Source of the DNA: Loripinus fragilis
Lineage: Eukaryota; Mollusca; Bivalvia; Lucinida; Lucinidae
Direction of reading: 5' to 3'
DNA: 64,000 nt
NCBI GenBank assembly: GCA_964019695.1
Contig: OZ026525.1
Location: 86,190,279 to 86,254,278 of the forward strand
Of the stretch, positions 23,801-31,195 are shown in pieces; position 1 is the stretch's first letter; every line of letters starts with the position of its first letter. The notes beneath the pieces were generated by a model. The model had not been told where the DNA came from. It did no database searches and was given only the letters and a program-made list of their open reading frames with translations. Made by a program: the position numbers and the translations under genes.

Positions 23801-26800
23801 ACCATAACGTGATAAGCGAGTGATGCGATCTTCCTTGACGTAGCAAGAAGGTGGTAAGAACTTATTGGACCAGGTGTGCAAGTGATGGGCGCGTAGTAAG
23901 AACCTATTAAGAATGTGTTAGACCCAGTGAGTATCTTGCACCGATGTAGTTGTAACATAGCATGAATGTGAAAATTACATATTTCACCTAAGTTGACCAC
24001 GATAGGATCAGGCACTCAATGTTAAGGTTAGGACCAGTCAATCAAGGTTAGGGTTAGGATCAGGCACTCCCGAAGTACCAGAATATGAAAAAATATCAAC
24101 ACTATATCAATGCACAGAAGTTTTACCAACCCCACACAGAAACAATGACAGCTGTTGCGACCTCTAAGTAATCTGGAAAAATGGATCCTTCAGAAATAGA
24201 GAGAACCTACAATATTAGATTGCATTAATGGAAAATGCAACAATTCTCAAGCCCTCTAGCCCCGGCTTAAGCGGTATTCTGCTTTCTGTCAGAATCCAAT
24301 ATTCCCAAAGGACCAGAATATGAAAAAATATCAACACTATATTGATGCAAGGGGAAAAGTTTGGGTAGTTTCCAGTTTAGCAGTCCCCGGAAGTATTCCA
24401 TTTCGCATGCATACTGGCCAAAAAAGCAAAACTAGCATTTCGACGGGGGTGTGGGGGCGGTAGCCCCCATATTAAAAAGAATTCATTACCCAGATAAATA
24501 AACTATTGATATTTGGTATTGTTGGGGTGTATAAAAGGGCTTTTCAGTCACTTTCTACAATTTCTGGGGACCGCTAAACTGGAAGTCTTCCAAAAGTTTT
24601 ACCAACTCCACACAGAAACAACGACAGCTCTTGCGACCTCTAACTAGAACACATTCGATGGCGCGCCATCGCAAATCCCCACGCTCTCGAAGAAATCTAA
24701 TGGTAATTGACCCCTTGACCCCATCCCAAGGTCACTAATTTTATCGTAGGTCAAATCTTTCAGTGTATCGTGGTCTACTGCTCATCCCCTTAAATTTGAT
24801 ATGCCACATGACCATGTTCAGAAAATTAAATTTTTGACCCCTCCAAGGCCACAGGGGGCAGGGATCCAAAATATTGTGCTGGTGCATGTGCCATTCATGT
24901 GAGTAGCTCACACACCAAATCTGGTTGAATTTCGGGGGGAAAAAAATAATTTTAGACCCCCAACCCCCCATGGTACCCCCAAGTCCCACCCCTGGGCATG
25001 ACCCAGGCGGCCAAATGAAAATCCCGTCTGAAATGTTATATATCTTTCATTTGTGAGAAGATACATAAAGTTTGGTTTAAAAATCTTTGAAATTGGTTTT
25101 GCAATTCAGATTAAATGATATTTTACCTTTTGGCCCCTCCCCAAGGCCCCAGGGGATGGGGACCCAAAAAATGGTGCCGGTGCATTTGCCATTCATGTAA
25201 GTAACTCACACACCAAATCCGGTTGAATTTCGGGGAAAAAAAATTGACCCCCCAAACCCCCCACAGTACCCCTAAGTCCGACCCCTGGGGCATGACCCAA
25301 GTGGCTAAATGAAAATCCCGTCTGATATGTTTTATATCTTTCATGTGTGAGAAGACACACAAAGTTTGGTTAAAAAATCTTTGAAATTGACTTTGTAATT
25401 GAAATTTAATGATATCTAATTATATTTGACCTTTTGGCCCCTCCCCAGGGCCCCAGGGGGCGGGGCAAAAAAAAATGTGCTGTTGCACGCCCCATTCATG
25501 TGAGCAACTCACACATCAAATTTGGTGTGATTTCGTCCAATGATTTAGGAGGAGATAGCGTGACGGACGGACAAACGGACGCACAGACAGAGGCGATTGC
25601 AATATCCCCAATGCTTTTTTAAAAAAGTGTGGGGATAATAAATCTGGAAAAACCAATCCTTCAGAAATGAGGACCTACAATATCAGAAAACAGCAAATTT
25701 GTTGTGTCTATTCATGAGAATAAATGGAAAATGCAACAAAGAAGACAGGTTTCCTCGGGTCATCAACCATATGACGAAAACTACTTACCGAGGATTTCTG
25801 TTGATAAACTCTGGATTTATTTCATAATCTTTATTATCGGAGCTCTTACGTTGAACTGTTCTGCTGAAATACCTCTGACCTGAAAATACAAAACAAATAT
25901 TGACATTCATCATAGGTTTAGATAAACAAGATTTTTTAGCGTAAAATTGTTAATATTTTCTTACCCATAAGTTTTAGCATATGTTTTGGGTGCTCAAAAG
26001 AACCGTCTCATTGAGACGGTTCTTTTGAGTACCCACAACATAATTATGTTTTGGTTGAAAAATGAGAAAAATATTTTTCTGGTACGCACTCTTAACTAAA
26101 GACCTGATTCATGTAGTCAACCTCTTTATACTGACACTATTTCTACATAGGTTTAGATAAACAAAATCTTTGAGTGTAAAATTGTAAATATTTTCTTACC
26201 TATGTTTTGGGTGCTCAAAAGAACCGTCTCGATGAGAGGGTTCTTATGAGTATCCACAACATATGTTTTGGTTGAGAAACAAGAAAATTATTTTTTGGGT
26301 ACATACTCTTAACTAAACACCTGTTTATAACAGCAAAATTCTTTACATGTCAGTTATATTTCCATCATTTAACCATTTTAGATTGAATTTTATTTCATTG
26401 CAACAGAAATTCAGTTTAACCTCAAATTCTTTGGGAACAAACACTGTCATTGTAAAGGGGGTTGACTTTAGTATGAAAAACTCATCAGCATTTTCTTATG
26501 TTTTTGGCCAAAATGATTCTTATTGACTTTGAAAACAAAACTTAATTTTGATTTTCATGAAAATGTTGTGAACTTTTTAAACAACCCTAAATTCCTGAAT
26601 TTGCATACCAAATGCATTTTACTGATTTCTGCATTATTTCTTTTTGGCAGTCAAATGCAGCAAAACCATAGCTTGATAAGGAAAACCAACTCTTGTGTTG
26701 CAACTATTAATTTGTAAAACAGTCTTTAAAATTACATTCCCTTGCATATACCCGAATTTTTTGGGGGAAATGGGTTGTTTAAAACCTCGAAACTCCTTTT

Positions 26801-28136
26801 AGAAATTTTGTTTGAATTCCACTTTCACATTTGGGCCAGGATCGAACTCGCGACCCCTTGATCTGCAGTCAGACAAGCATCTGTAGCCAGACATGTTACA
26901 GACTGCGCTACGCGGCCCGGCATCCCACTTTGATTTGATATGCCACATGACCATGTTTGAAAAAATAAATTGACCCCCTGGGCATGACCAGTGCCCCCTA
27001 AACACAAACAGAACACACACGAAGTTAAGTATAAAAATCGATGAAATTGACATGGTAACTGAAATTTAATGATATTTGACCCTTGACCTCACCCCAAGGT
27101 CACCAGTTTGACCATAGGATGAAAATTTTACTTGCATTCTGTTCTGCTCGTCATCCTCGTCGATTTGATATGCCACAAGACCATGTTTGAAAAAAAAATT
27201 TACCACCTGGGGACCCCTAGCGACCCAAAGTCCCACCCCTGGGACATGACCCAGGCAACAGAATGAAAATCCCGTCTGATCTGTTTTGTATCTTTCATTT
27301 GTGAGTACACACACAAAGTTTGGAAAATAATCTTTGAAATCGACTTTGTAATTGAAATTTAATGATATTTGACCTTTTGACCCCTCCCTAGGGGGCGGGG
27401 CCAAAATTTTTTTTGCTGTTGTTCATGGGAGTAACTCACACACCAAATTTGGTTGAATTTCGTTCAATGGTTTAGGAGGAGATAGCATGACGGACAGACA
27501 GCAGAACGAAACTTGATTTTGGCCCCTAAGCAACCCCAAGTCCCACCCCTAGGGCATGACCCAGGCGACAGAATAAAAATCCCATCTGATATGTTTTGCA
27601 TCGTTCATTTGTGAGCACACTTACAAACTTTGGTATAAAATCTTTGAAATTGACTTAAAGTTTGTAATTGAAATTAAATGATATTTGACCTTTTAACCCC
27701 TCCCCAGGGCCCCTGGGGGTGGGGCCAAAAAAAATTTGCAGTTGCGCGCCCCATTCATGTGAGTAACTCACACACCAAATTTGGTTGAACTCTGTTCAAT
27801 GGTTTTGGAGGAGATAGCATAACGGATGGGCGGAGGCGATAACAATATCCCCTTTGCTTTTTAAAAAAAAAAAACGTAGGGATAATCAGTCATCATGAAA
27901 TTCCAAAGAAATTGTAATTGATTACATTTATATGTAATCAACCCCTTGTCTGGTTAGAAATAAGCAATTGCCCACTTGCCCCCCACGGGTTGAATTTACT
28001 AGGGGCAAGCTGAGTGTCTTAGAAGGTTGCCCCCTGGACAATCAGAAATTCTAGAACTTGAAATAATATTTGTTTCATGTCTTTCTTAAAGTATTGTACG
28101 TTCACTGCAAATTAATGAATAATAAGATGTTGCCAT
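8667..28136 (-). CDS. MRPL18: MRPL18: mitochondrial large-subunit ribosomal protein uL18m (six exons)
   Basis: Joined CDS, in minus-strand order: 28136-28106, 25879-25789, 20137-20060, 16531-16418, 11539-11422, 8819-8667. That is 585 nt, or 194 residues plus a TGA stop. Every junction has GT/AG ends and the phases agree (1,0,2,2,0 bases carried over). Family signature seen across exons: NRNPRNLE spanning exons 2-3, KGWKF in exon 3, EASTKDW in exon 4, and SAAENVGKMLARRCLEAGI in exon 5. The family is usually about 180 residues. uL18m belongs to the mitochondrial large ribosomal subunit (central protuberance), and the basic, Ser/Arg-rich first 25 residues fit a mitochondrial presequence. The introns measure 2226, 5651, 3528, 4878 and 2602 bases and are mostly transposon DNA. 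The identification rests on recalled family motifs, not on a search. Exon 1 is the least certain part. Confidence 0.9.
8847..9090. mobile_element. MITE in MRPL18 intron 5, next to exon 6
   Basis: 244 bp with ends CATGGGTGAAAGTT and AACTTTCACCCATG, flanked by the direct repeat CATACA (8841-8846 and 9091-9096). It lies only 27 bases upstream of exon 6. The interior contains GGCTGACTTTC/GAAAGTCAGCC. A left-end fragment of the same family occurs at 18384. Confidence 0.88.
9209..9452. mobile_element. CAGGG-ended MITE (MRPL18 intron 5)
   Basis: 244 bp from CAGGGGTGATAACAG to TTTTTACCATCCCTG, flanked by TGGTAA (9203-9208 and 9453-9458). Non-coding, AT-rich interior. Confidence 0.85.
9729..9850. mobile_element. 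MITE family C, diverged copy
   Basis: Core AGAATCATCTCATTGAGATG between the usual TTTTCTTATCCATT and AAGAAATAAGAAAA arms. Confidence 0.65.
10190..10418 (-). repeat. tRNA-derived SINE, type 2
   Basis: Reads on the minus strand: head GCTGCGTAGCGCAGTCAGTA, B-box GGTCACGAGTTCGATCC, then a body with GAAAGTATGTGCACAAAGTA and a tail with GACCATAGCTGTTGACTT. It has internal Pol III promoter boxes but no intact tRNA fold, so it is a SINE and not a tRNA gene. A T-rich stretch precedes it (10158-10180). Confidence 0.8.
10637..10745. mobile_element. MITE family C copy
   Basis: AAAGAACCGTCTCAATGAGA with its inverted partner, flanked by CAAAACATGTTGTGG and a GATGGGTAAGAAAATATTT end. Confidence 0.75.
11422..11539 (-). 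CDS. MRPL18: MRPL18 exon 5
   Basis: 118 nt, acceptor ccgttttcag, donor gtacgttt. The product reads TSDVSAAENVGKMLARRCLE and then AGIHNIFCDRVELEEKSER. This is the most diagnostic part of the protein: human MRPL18 has the similar ESIGRVLAQRCLEAGI. It ends on a codon boundary, which fits the phase-0 start of exon 6. Confidence 0.95.
11601..11839. mobile_element. MITE family B, copy 3
   Basis: Complete copy with terminal inverted repeats TTAACCCTTTGTATTCT and GTATACAAAGGGTTAA. It lies in MRPL18 intron 4, about 60 bases upstream of exon 5. Confidence 0.85.
11953..12168. mobile_element. MITE family I, copy 1
   Basis: The ends TATTTCCTTGCTAGCGGC and CCCAGCATGCTAAGAGCTA are partly inverted. The interior has TTTGTCATCTG...CAGCAGACGACAA and GTCCGTCCTTATCAGGATCC. 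A truncated second head lies at 11838-11950. The other full copy is at 61269. Confidence 0.6.
12248..12365. mobile_element. MITE family C copy
   Basis: Core AGAACAGTCTCATTGAGACG between TTTTCTTACCCATT and ATGTTTTGGTTGAGAAATGA arms. Confidence 0.75.
12625..13793 (-). mobile_element. hAT transposon, internally deleted
   Basis: 1169 bp with ends CAGGGCTCGAAATTTC and ACAATTTTCGAGCCCTG, flanked by TACAA on both sides (12620-12624 and 13794-13798). Subterminal repeats with CTCGTCCTGT(T/C)GGGCT occur near both ends. It carries the 3' end of a transposase gene (next entry). Confidence 0.92.
12867..13208 (-). pseudogene. hAT transposase C-terminal (dimerisation) domain remnant
   Basis: 113 codons on the minus strand. 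Residues 22-60 read ISPTTAECERGFSSVNNIKT and then TARTSMKQEALSSLVRI. This is the hAT C-terminal dimerisation region; the family pattern is (S)S-AECERGFS-MN-IK-LR. The catalytic DDE part and the BED finger are absent, so this is a remnant of a longer gene lost by internal deletion. The tail after residue 65 is not family-like. It lies in MRPL18 intron 4 on the same strand as the gene. Confidence 0.88.
13903..14046 (+). repeat. 48-bp tandem triplication
   Basis: Three identical 48-base units start at 13903, 13951 and 13999 (AAGATAATTCACTTTTCCAT at each start). The paralogue at 17307-17680 has the segment once, so the triplication happened in this copy. Confidence 0.95.
14149..14360. mobile_element. 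Palindromic MITE (AAGCGCC ends)
   Basis: The ends are ATCCCTTGAAGCGCC and GGCGCTTTATGGGTTAT. Centre: GATATTTCATGAGCATCGTC with its inverse around CTGCCAGCAGACG. No ORF. Confidence 0.65.
14365..14490 (+). repeat. SINE type 1, headless copy
   Basis: Begins at the body motif GGTCCTTGAGCAAGACACAT and runs through TTAGTACTGGTTCAACCCAG to GATGGGAAGTAAAGAATC. The tRNA-like head is missing. Confidence 0.7.
14862..15062 (+). repeat. SINE type 1
   Basis: A tRNA-like head with B-box CGTTCGAGACTC, then TGTGTCCTTGAGCAAGACAC, TTAGTACTGGTTCAACCCAG and the tail GACTGGGACGTACAGCATC ending in an A-rich CAAACAAACC. Confidence 0.75.
15515..15650 (-). repeat. tRNA-derived SINE head, type 3
   Basis: On the minus strand: AGCCCCTGTGGTGTAGTAGA (A-box region) and GGGGTCGCAAGTTCGTTTCC (B-box region). 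It abuts a type 2 body in the opposite orientation. Confidence 0.65.
15690..15925 (+). repeat. SINE type 2 body and tail
   Basis: GAAAGTATGCGCACAGAGTA, GCTTACCCAGGAAAAATTGT and GACCATAGCTGTTGACTGGG occur in the same order as in the minus-strand copy at 10190. It ends in CAAACAAAC. Confidence 0.75.
15987..16387. mobile_element. CAGGGTT-ended MITE family F, copy 1
   Basis: The ends are CAGGGTTCATACAG and CTGTGCAAACCCTG. There are repeated TTCAAGGACTTTTCAAGG motifs and a central palindrome TTTGGTGCAGCATATGCTGC. The right end lies 30 bases from the donor of MRPL18 exon 4. The second copy is at 23219-23631. Confidence 0.85.
16418..16531 (-). CDS. MRPL18: MRPL18 exon 4
   Basis: 114 nt, acceptor atatttgtag, donor gtcagt. 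The product reads LIFEASKHHITGRVEHW and then TTVVEASTKDWSLAKHLY. These match the uL18 beta-strand core and the conserved ASTKEW-like motif before the helix. One base is carried in and two out, in agreement with both neighbours. A MITE with a CAGGGTT end (15987-16387) stops 30 bases from the donor. Confidence 0.92.
16687..16925. mobile_element. MITE family A, copy 3
   Basis: GTGCATGAGATATCCAACAA at the left, inverted at the right (TTGGAAATCTCATGCCACGG). It lies about 155 bases upstream of exon 4. Confidence 0.85.
17190..17752. mobile_element. MITE family G (TTAAGACAGGTTTTACTGTA ends), copy with nested MITE E
   Basis: Left CAGGTCTTAAGCGGCCACTC, right GAGTGGCCCCTTAAGACAGA then TTTTACTGTA. It is split by 17307-17680. 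The better copy is at 18524-18714. Confidence 0.75.
17307..17680. mobile_element. MITE family E, empty-site copy
   Basis: Inverted relative to 12501-14140 and lacking the hAT. On its reverse strand the site reads AAATCTTAACAAATTATC, where the other copy has TACAA, the hAT, then TACAA. It therefore records the pre-insertion state. Confidence 0.88.
17822..17970 (+). repeat. SINE type 2, headless copy
   Basis: GTGAAAGTATGTGCACGAAG, GCTTACCCAGGAAAAAGCTG and GACCATAGCTGTTGACTTGG, ending in AACAAAAACAACC. Confidence 0.75.
17996..18209. mobile_element. MITE family H, copy 1
   Basis: The ends are GGCAAATGTTCTAAAATATT and AATTTTAGAACATTTAC. The core palindrome is ACAGGGCAGACCCAGATCAG with its inverse around CTTCTGAAGAAG. 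Confidence 0.8.
18426..18904. mobile_element. CAGGG-ended hAT-like element with a nested MITE G
   Basis: Ends CAGGGCTTCAGATTT and AAATCTGAAGGCCTG, flanked by CATTAT (18420-18425 and 18905-18910). Inner repeats are GGTGGGCC-rich. The surrounding 18384-18419 is the left part of a CATGGGTGAA-type MITE, so this is a three-level nest in MRPL18 intron 3. Confidence 0.87.
18524..18714. mobile_element. MITE family G, intact copy
   Basis: Near-perfect inverted ends TACTGTAAAACCTGTCTTAA and TTAAGACAGGTTTTACTGTA, with TA at each border, as in Tc1/mariner-type MITEs. The core is GCAGAATGCTCC/GGAGCATTCTGC. Confidence 0.88.
19152..19484. mobile_element. MITE with TTTGTTTCCCCTTACC ends
   Basis: TTTGTTTCCCCTTACCAGAC at the left and GTCGGGTAAGGGGAAACAAA at the right are inverted. 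Adjacent GGGTCGGTCGG occurs on both sides. The interior is A/T-rich. Confidence 0.75.
19571..19797. mobile_element. MITE family J, diverged copy
   Basis: GCCTCATGAAAACCTGATT at the left and CCAGGTTTTCTTGCGTAGAG at the right. The better copy is at 20417-20650, and a partial one at 62830-62955. Confidence 0.6.
19819..20032. mobile_element. MITE family H, copy 2
   Basis: The ends are GGTAAATGTTCTACAATTTT and CGAAATTCTCAAACATTTACC. It ends 27 bases from the donor side of MRPL18 exon 3. Confidence 0.8.
20060..20137 (-). CDS. MRPL18: MRPL18 exon 3
   Basis: 78 nt encoding NLERLGLQPKRKGWKFQAPR and four further residues. The acceptor is acattttcag and the donor gtaagaaa. NLE continues the NRNPR motif of exon 2, and the KGW motif is typical of uL18m. 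The exon is squeezed between two MITEs: one (20156-20406) begins 16 bases upstream of the acceptor AG, and another (19819-20032) ends 27 bases beyond the donor side. Confidence 0.92.
20156..20406. mobile_element. MITE family B, copy 4, at the exon 3 acceptor
   Basis: Left TTAACTCTTTGTATTCTGAT, right CCAGTATACAAAAAGCTAA, with the AACAGTGCAGACCCTGATGA palindrome core. It begins only 16 bases upstream of the acceptor AG of MRPL18 exon 3. Confidence 0.82.
20417..20650. mobile_element. MITE family J
   Basis: The inverted ends are GGCCTCGATGCGAGAAAACC and GGTTTTCTTGCAACGAGGCC. The interior includes GCTGCGCATGTGCGCAGTCT. Confidence 0.85.
20791..20992 (+). repeat. SINE type 1, full-length
   Basis: The best copy: A-box TGGCTCAGTGGTAGAGTG, B-box GGTTCGAGCCTC, body TCCTTGAGCAAGACACATTT, TTAATACTGGTTCCACCCAG, and a tail GATGGGACGTAAAGAATC. 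The A- and B-box spacing is tRNA-like. Confidence 0.82.
21000..22860. other. MRPL18 intron 2 stretch with nothing recognised
   Basis: AT-rich sequence. 21340-21480 is a run of TTAATGCATT-like words. I find no transposon protein, SINE or tandem array here. The ORF calls in it lack homology that I can see. Confidence 0.5.
23219..23631. mobile_element. MITE family F, copy 2
   Basis: CAGGGTTCATACC and GCCTGTGCGAACCCTG ends, with a central palindrome TTTGGTGCAGCATTTGCTGC. Same arrangement as 15987-16387. Confidence 0.85.
24069..24220 (+). repeat. First copy of an intron-2 duplication
   Basis: Motifs CCAGAATATGAAAAAATATC, ACAGAAACAATGACAGCT and GCGACCTCTAAGTAATCTGG recur in order at 24305-24350, 24595-24645 and 25641-25745. 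In the second copy two insertions separate them. Confidence 0.8.
24363..24590. mobile_element. MITE with TTCCAGTTTAGC ends
   Basis: TTTCCAGTTTAGCAGTCCCC at the left and GGGGACCGCTAAACTGGAAG at the right are inverted. It interrupts the second copy of the duplication described at 24069. Confidence 0.75.
24649..25637 (-). mobile_element. Mini-Helitron / Pearl-like element with ~294-bp internal repeats
   Basis: On the minus strand the 3' end reads as the 16-bp palindrome CGATGGCGCGCCATCG, 8 bases, then CTAG followed by T, which is the Helitron hairpin-CTRR layout. The other end has TATCCCC...GGGGATA arms around poly-T/poly-A. Inside, AATCCCGTCTGA at about 25020 and 25314 marks repeat units of about 294 bp, and a GACGGACGGACAAACGGACG microsatellite lies near 25561. 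The uninterrupted paralogue at 24160-24180 gives the borders. Confidence 0.7.
25789..25879 (-). CDS. MRPL18: MRPL18 exon 2
   Basis: The acceptor tattttcag precedes the exon and the donor CG|gtaagt follows it. Of three frames only one is open, and it reads QRYFSRTVQRKSS and then an acidic linker into NPEFINRNP. The last motif matches the conserved start of the mature protein family (PEFxNRNPRNLE). The final two bases (CG) join the A of exon 3 to give Arg. Confidence 0.9.
25955..26295. mobile_element. Two MITE family C copies in tandem
   Basis: 25955-26075 and 26190-26295. Each has a GAACCGTCTC-type palindrome, TTTTCTTACC upstream and ATGTTTTGGTTGA downstream. The shared lead TAGGTTTAGATAAACAA suggests that a segment of about 230 bp was duplicated as a whole, next to MRPL18 exon 2. 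Confidence 0.8.
26833..26922 (-). repeat. SINE type 2 head only
   Basis: Minus strand: GGGCCGCGTAGCGCAGTCTG, then GGGGTCGCGAGTTCGATCC (B-box). It runs directly into the Pearl-like repeat at 26930. Confidence 0.75.
26930..27890. mobile_element. Pearl / mini-Helitron-like repeat, second block
   Basis: Units share GACATGACCCAGGC, AATCCCGTCTGA and TCACACACCAAATTTGG with the 24649 block. It ends with the ATATCCCC... poly-T/poly-A ...AGGGATAAT hairpin. The left end is lost at the SINE. Confidence 0.7.
28106..28136 (-). CDS. MRPL18: MRPL18 exon 1 (start codon, presequence)
   Basis: The ATG at 28136-28134 is followed by ten codons reading MATSYYSLIC and one carried base. The donor gtgaac lies at 28105. 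The carried A plus the GT opening exon 2 makes a Ser codon and keeps the frame. An ATG at 28144 lies in another frame and ends after ten codons, so it cannot be the protein start. The exon is very short and is placed by frame, donor and position only, so a different first exon remains possible. Confidence 0.6.
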
Positions 28137-28180
28137 GCTGCCATCTTAAAACAAAAAATGTCACAAACACGTGACGAATG
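28134..28180 (-). promoter_or_regulatory. MRPL18 proximal promoter: E-box and YY1-like site at the start codon
   Basis: On the minus strand CACGTG occurs at 28173-28168, about 32 bases before the start codon. AAGATGGCAGC (28147-28137) matches the YY1 consensus (AAGATGGCGGC), which is often found at start sites of mitochondrial and ribosomal genes. The site contains an out-of-frame ATG (28144) opening a ten-codon uORF that overlaps the true start. No TATA box is evident. The regulatory role is inferred. Confidence 0.4.
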
Positions 28181-28199
28181 CCCCCAAAGGAATTGGTCT

Positions 28200-28850
28200 A
28201 GAATACGACATATTTGAGGAAAGTTAGCTGTAATATAGGAGATAATATGCTCCAGACACGAAAAACCTAGAAATGAGGATAGAAGTCAATGTCATGGTCA
28301 AAGTGACCCAAAATTGTATGCACCACTCCGCAATTCCAAGAGGAATCAACACCCCAAATTTGGGATGCCTACATCAAATAATATAGGAGATATACTCCGG
28401 ACACAATTTTTCTAGAAACTAGGTCATAGGTCAAGATCACATTGACCTAAAAATGGTATGCCACACATCAGCATCCAAAGATGTATCCGTACAGCAAATT
28501 TGGGATCCTCCCTAAAATAATATATGAGATATGCTCCTGACACGATTATAGTAGAAATTAGGTCAAGGTCACAAAACTGATACATGCCACTCTGCCATCC
28601 AAAGATGCAACCACACACCAAATTTGGGATTCCTAGCTCAAATGATATAGGAAAAAATGTTCCAAACATGATTATTTCAAAACTAGGTTAGAGGTCAAGG
28701 TCACAGTGACCAAAACCGGTATGCAACACTTGGCCATCCGAAGATGCATCCACACACCAAACTTGGAACTCCTACCTCAAGTGGATACTGTATAGCCAGG
28801 GGCAAGGATGAACAATAGGATGTCATGTTTGACTCCATATTTTAACTTAA
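28200..28850 (+). repeat. GTCACAGTGACC tandem repeats, left block
   Basis: About four diverged units of about 130 bp (GGTCAAGGTCACA, CACACACCAAATTTGGGAT, AGATATGCTCC). The same array continues at 34480-35690 on the far side of the large transposon. It begins directly upstream of MRPL18. Confidence 0.8.
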
Positions 28851-29659
28851 GACTATTAAAGTCCAGGTGACCACAAACATGGGTGTCTTTAATTGAGCGC
28901 CGTCACGCAAAAAGGGTGCTTAACGTAATCGATGACGTTCCGAGAAAATGACGTTCGAAGTTGACGCTAATTTCCGCGTCGAATTTGTTCAAAACATGTG
29001 CGCTCGCTATCAAACCATTGAGACCATTCGTAGTTTGTTTTTAGTTTTCTTCCTTTGAAGGCCTCTCATATCCCATTTTGATTACATTGACGACGGCTAA
29101 ACAAGCGAAATCTTTTTTAAACAAGAAAAAAAAGACATGTTTTGTAAACAAAATTTCAACGATTGTCAAAAAGTGGCCAGTATAAAAAAAGCGAACAAAG
29201 GTTACCCAAATTGCTTGTTAAATCTCAATCGAAACTAGGCCTAGAAGCTTCAGCTTTAAGATAAATTTATAAAAAAAAACTCCCTCCCTCTCTTATTTCG
29301 CAAAGTCATATGATCAGTTTTTTTTGTGTAAACGGGACCGGGGTTGATGAAGAAGATTGGGTTGGCGAAGAAAATCGGAAGAAGGCCTTGGTCATTATTT
29401 ATAAGAAACATTCCCCCCTCTTTTTACATCCAAAACTTATTTCAATCAAGAAAAAAATCTGACAAGTGTGCGATCACTGAGTCTGATGACCTCTGATCAT
29501 CACCAGTGATCTATATTATTACCTTATATCTATCTATCTCTTCATAATCCTGAACCCTCTTCCGAGTATTATTGGGATATATAGGTCACTGTCATCACTG
29601 ATCACTTGTGATCATATTCATCACAAATTTAAAAACGCCTAGTATGTTGTACTTGGAGC

Positions 29660-30031
29660 TTCTCACCCCAGGGAGGGTACTCTGATATTTTCACACATAC
29701 GTAGGCTCGGCCCATTTTTTGGAGTTCAAAATTCGAATTTCAATATTTTTTGGGGTTTTCAGAAAAATGAATATTTTTTGGGGGTATGAAGATTTTGTGG
29801 ATATTTTTTTGGGGTCATCACAAAATTGGGCTAGTTTGAGGGTCATTTCTATGCAATTAAGGGTCTTTTTTTAAGGTCAAGATACAGAATTGGGATATTT
29901 TTTTGGGTTGCTAAAATTTCAAATATTTTTTTGGGGTGCTTGAAATTCCGGATAATTTTTTGGGGTGAACGGTAGGTGCTGGGTCCGAGCCTACGTATGC
30001 GGAAAAAATTAGAGTACCCCCCCTGGGCTTC
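29660..30031. mobile_element. MITE family K, copy 1
   Basis: CCCAGGGAGGGTACTCTGAT and TACGTAGGCTCGG at the left are answered by CCGAGCCTACGTA and AATTAGAGTACCCCCCCTGG at the right. The interior is a series of ATATTTTTTTGGGGT words. The second copy is at 48340-48806. Confidence 0.85.
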
Positions 30032-30039
30032 TTACCGTC

Positions 30040-31190
30040 TTACCCGAGTTGTAAGATCTAAAAAGCCCAGAAAAGCCCTGCTCATGACATACAAAAATCC
30101 CGGGCCAAAATTAGGATACCTTTTACAAGACGCAAGGGAAACAACCCAATCATAACTTGTATAGAGGCTCGGAACGGGATAAAAATCAATATGACGTCCG
30201 TCAACAATGTTTCAGTTACTGCATGAGCCGGTACTAAGCCTCAATACTTAGCAACGATCAAGATCAGTCTGGACTTCCCTCGAGACTGATCTGTCTTCAT
30301 AAATAAATATCAGATTTTGTCTCCTTAGCTTCTCACTGGACATTTGTAAGCATGGACACATTTATGTATAAAAAAAACTCTACATAAATACAAGAGAGCT
30401 CAATTTTCATTCCTCCTTTGTGATTGTGTGCACAGCGCAAGGCTCAGATGAGTTTGCACAGATGCGCAGGATCAACTGAGCCTTCGCCTCTCGCCTATGT
30501 GACAGGTACGAAAATCTCATGTGCTGGCCCATATTTATTATCACTTTCGAAAATCGGGGACATATTCGTTTGGTTTGATTTGCGTGTGCGTATGTGCGAA
30601 AAAATAATTGTTCCACGATCCCAGAAAAAATAAATAAATAAAAGCACGTAAACAACTTGATTTGTCCGACATGCAGCCCAAAGCCAGCCGACACACTATC
30701 TCAGGCCACTATCGGTCTGCCAGCAAAACGCCGTTGGGATGGTGTTTCGCTTGCGGGCCGATAGTGACCAGATATTACATGCTTACATGCAATGGGGAGA
30801 TGGGATTGAACCCATGATATTGGGATGATTAAACGATCTCAAGCGTTAAATATTGTAACGTTACACTAAGTTGTAGCGGAGCTGCTACTGGTCTTCGTCT
30901 CGGACCCAACTATACTGGGTCCGAGTCTTCGTTTAATATTGCACTGTTTATTCGACTAGAATAACTACTGTTCATTTGCTTTCTTTTCTCTTTGTTTTGG
31001 GATGCAACTTATGAATACAAGTTTGCCGTATGCTGTTTAAAAGAAAGATAGATGTAAGTTTACACCAACTGAGCTGACAGCTTATCTGCCTCTTCGTTTG
31101 ATATAAACTTGCATTTTTTAGTGATTATAAAAACTTATTTGTTTTATCCGCGCCACTTTTCTTTGAATTCGGACTGATTTCAGAATCATC
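30040..31190. other. Interior of the large transposon, nothing coding recognised
   Basis: Contains short inverted repeats: CACTATCGGTCTG/GGGCCGATAGTG (30700-30765) and CTCGGACCC/GGGTCCGAG (30899-30924). A GCGCAAGGCTCAG/CTGAGCCTTCGCC palindrome lies at 30435-30490. No ORF that I can support. Confidence 0.5.
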
Positions 31191-31195
31191 CAACA

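Noticed and set aside
28112..28144. Start of MRPL18 at the upstream ATG (28144)
   Set aside because: That frame stops after ten codons and cannot join exon 2 in phase.
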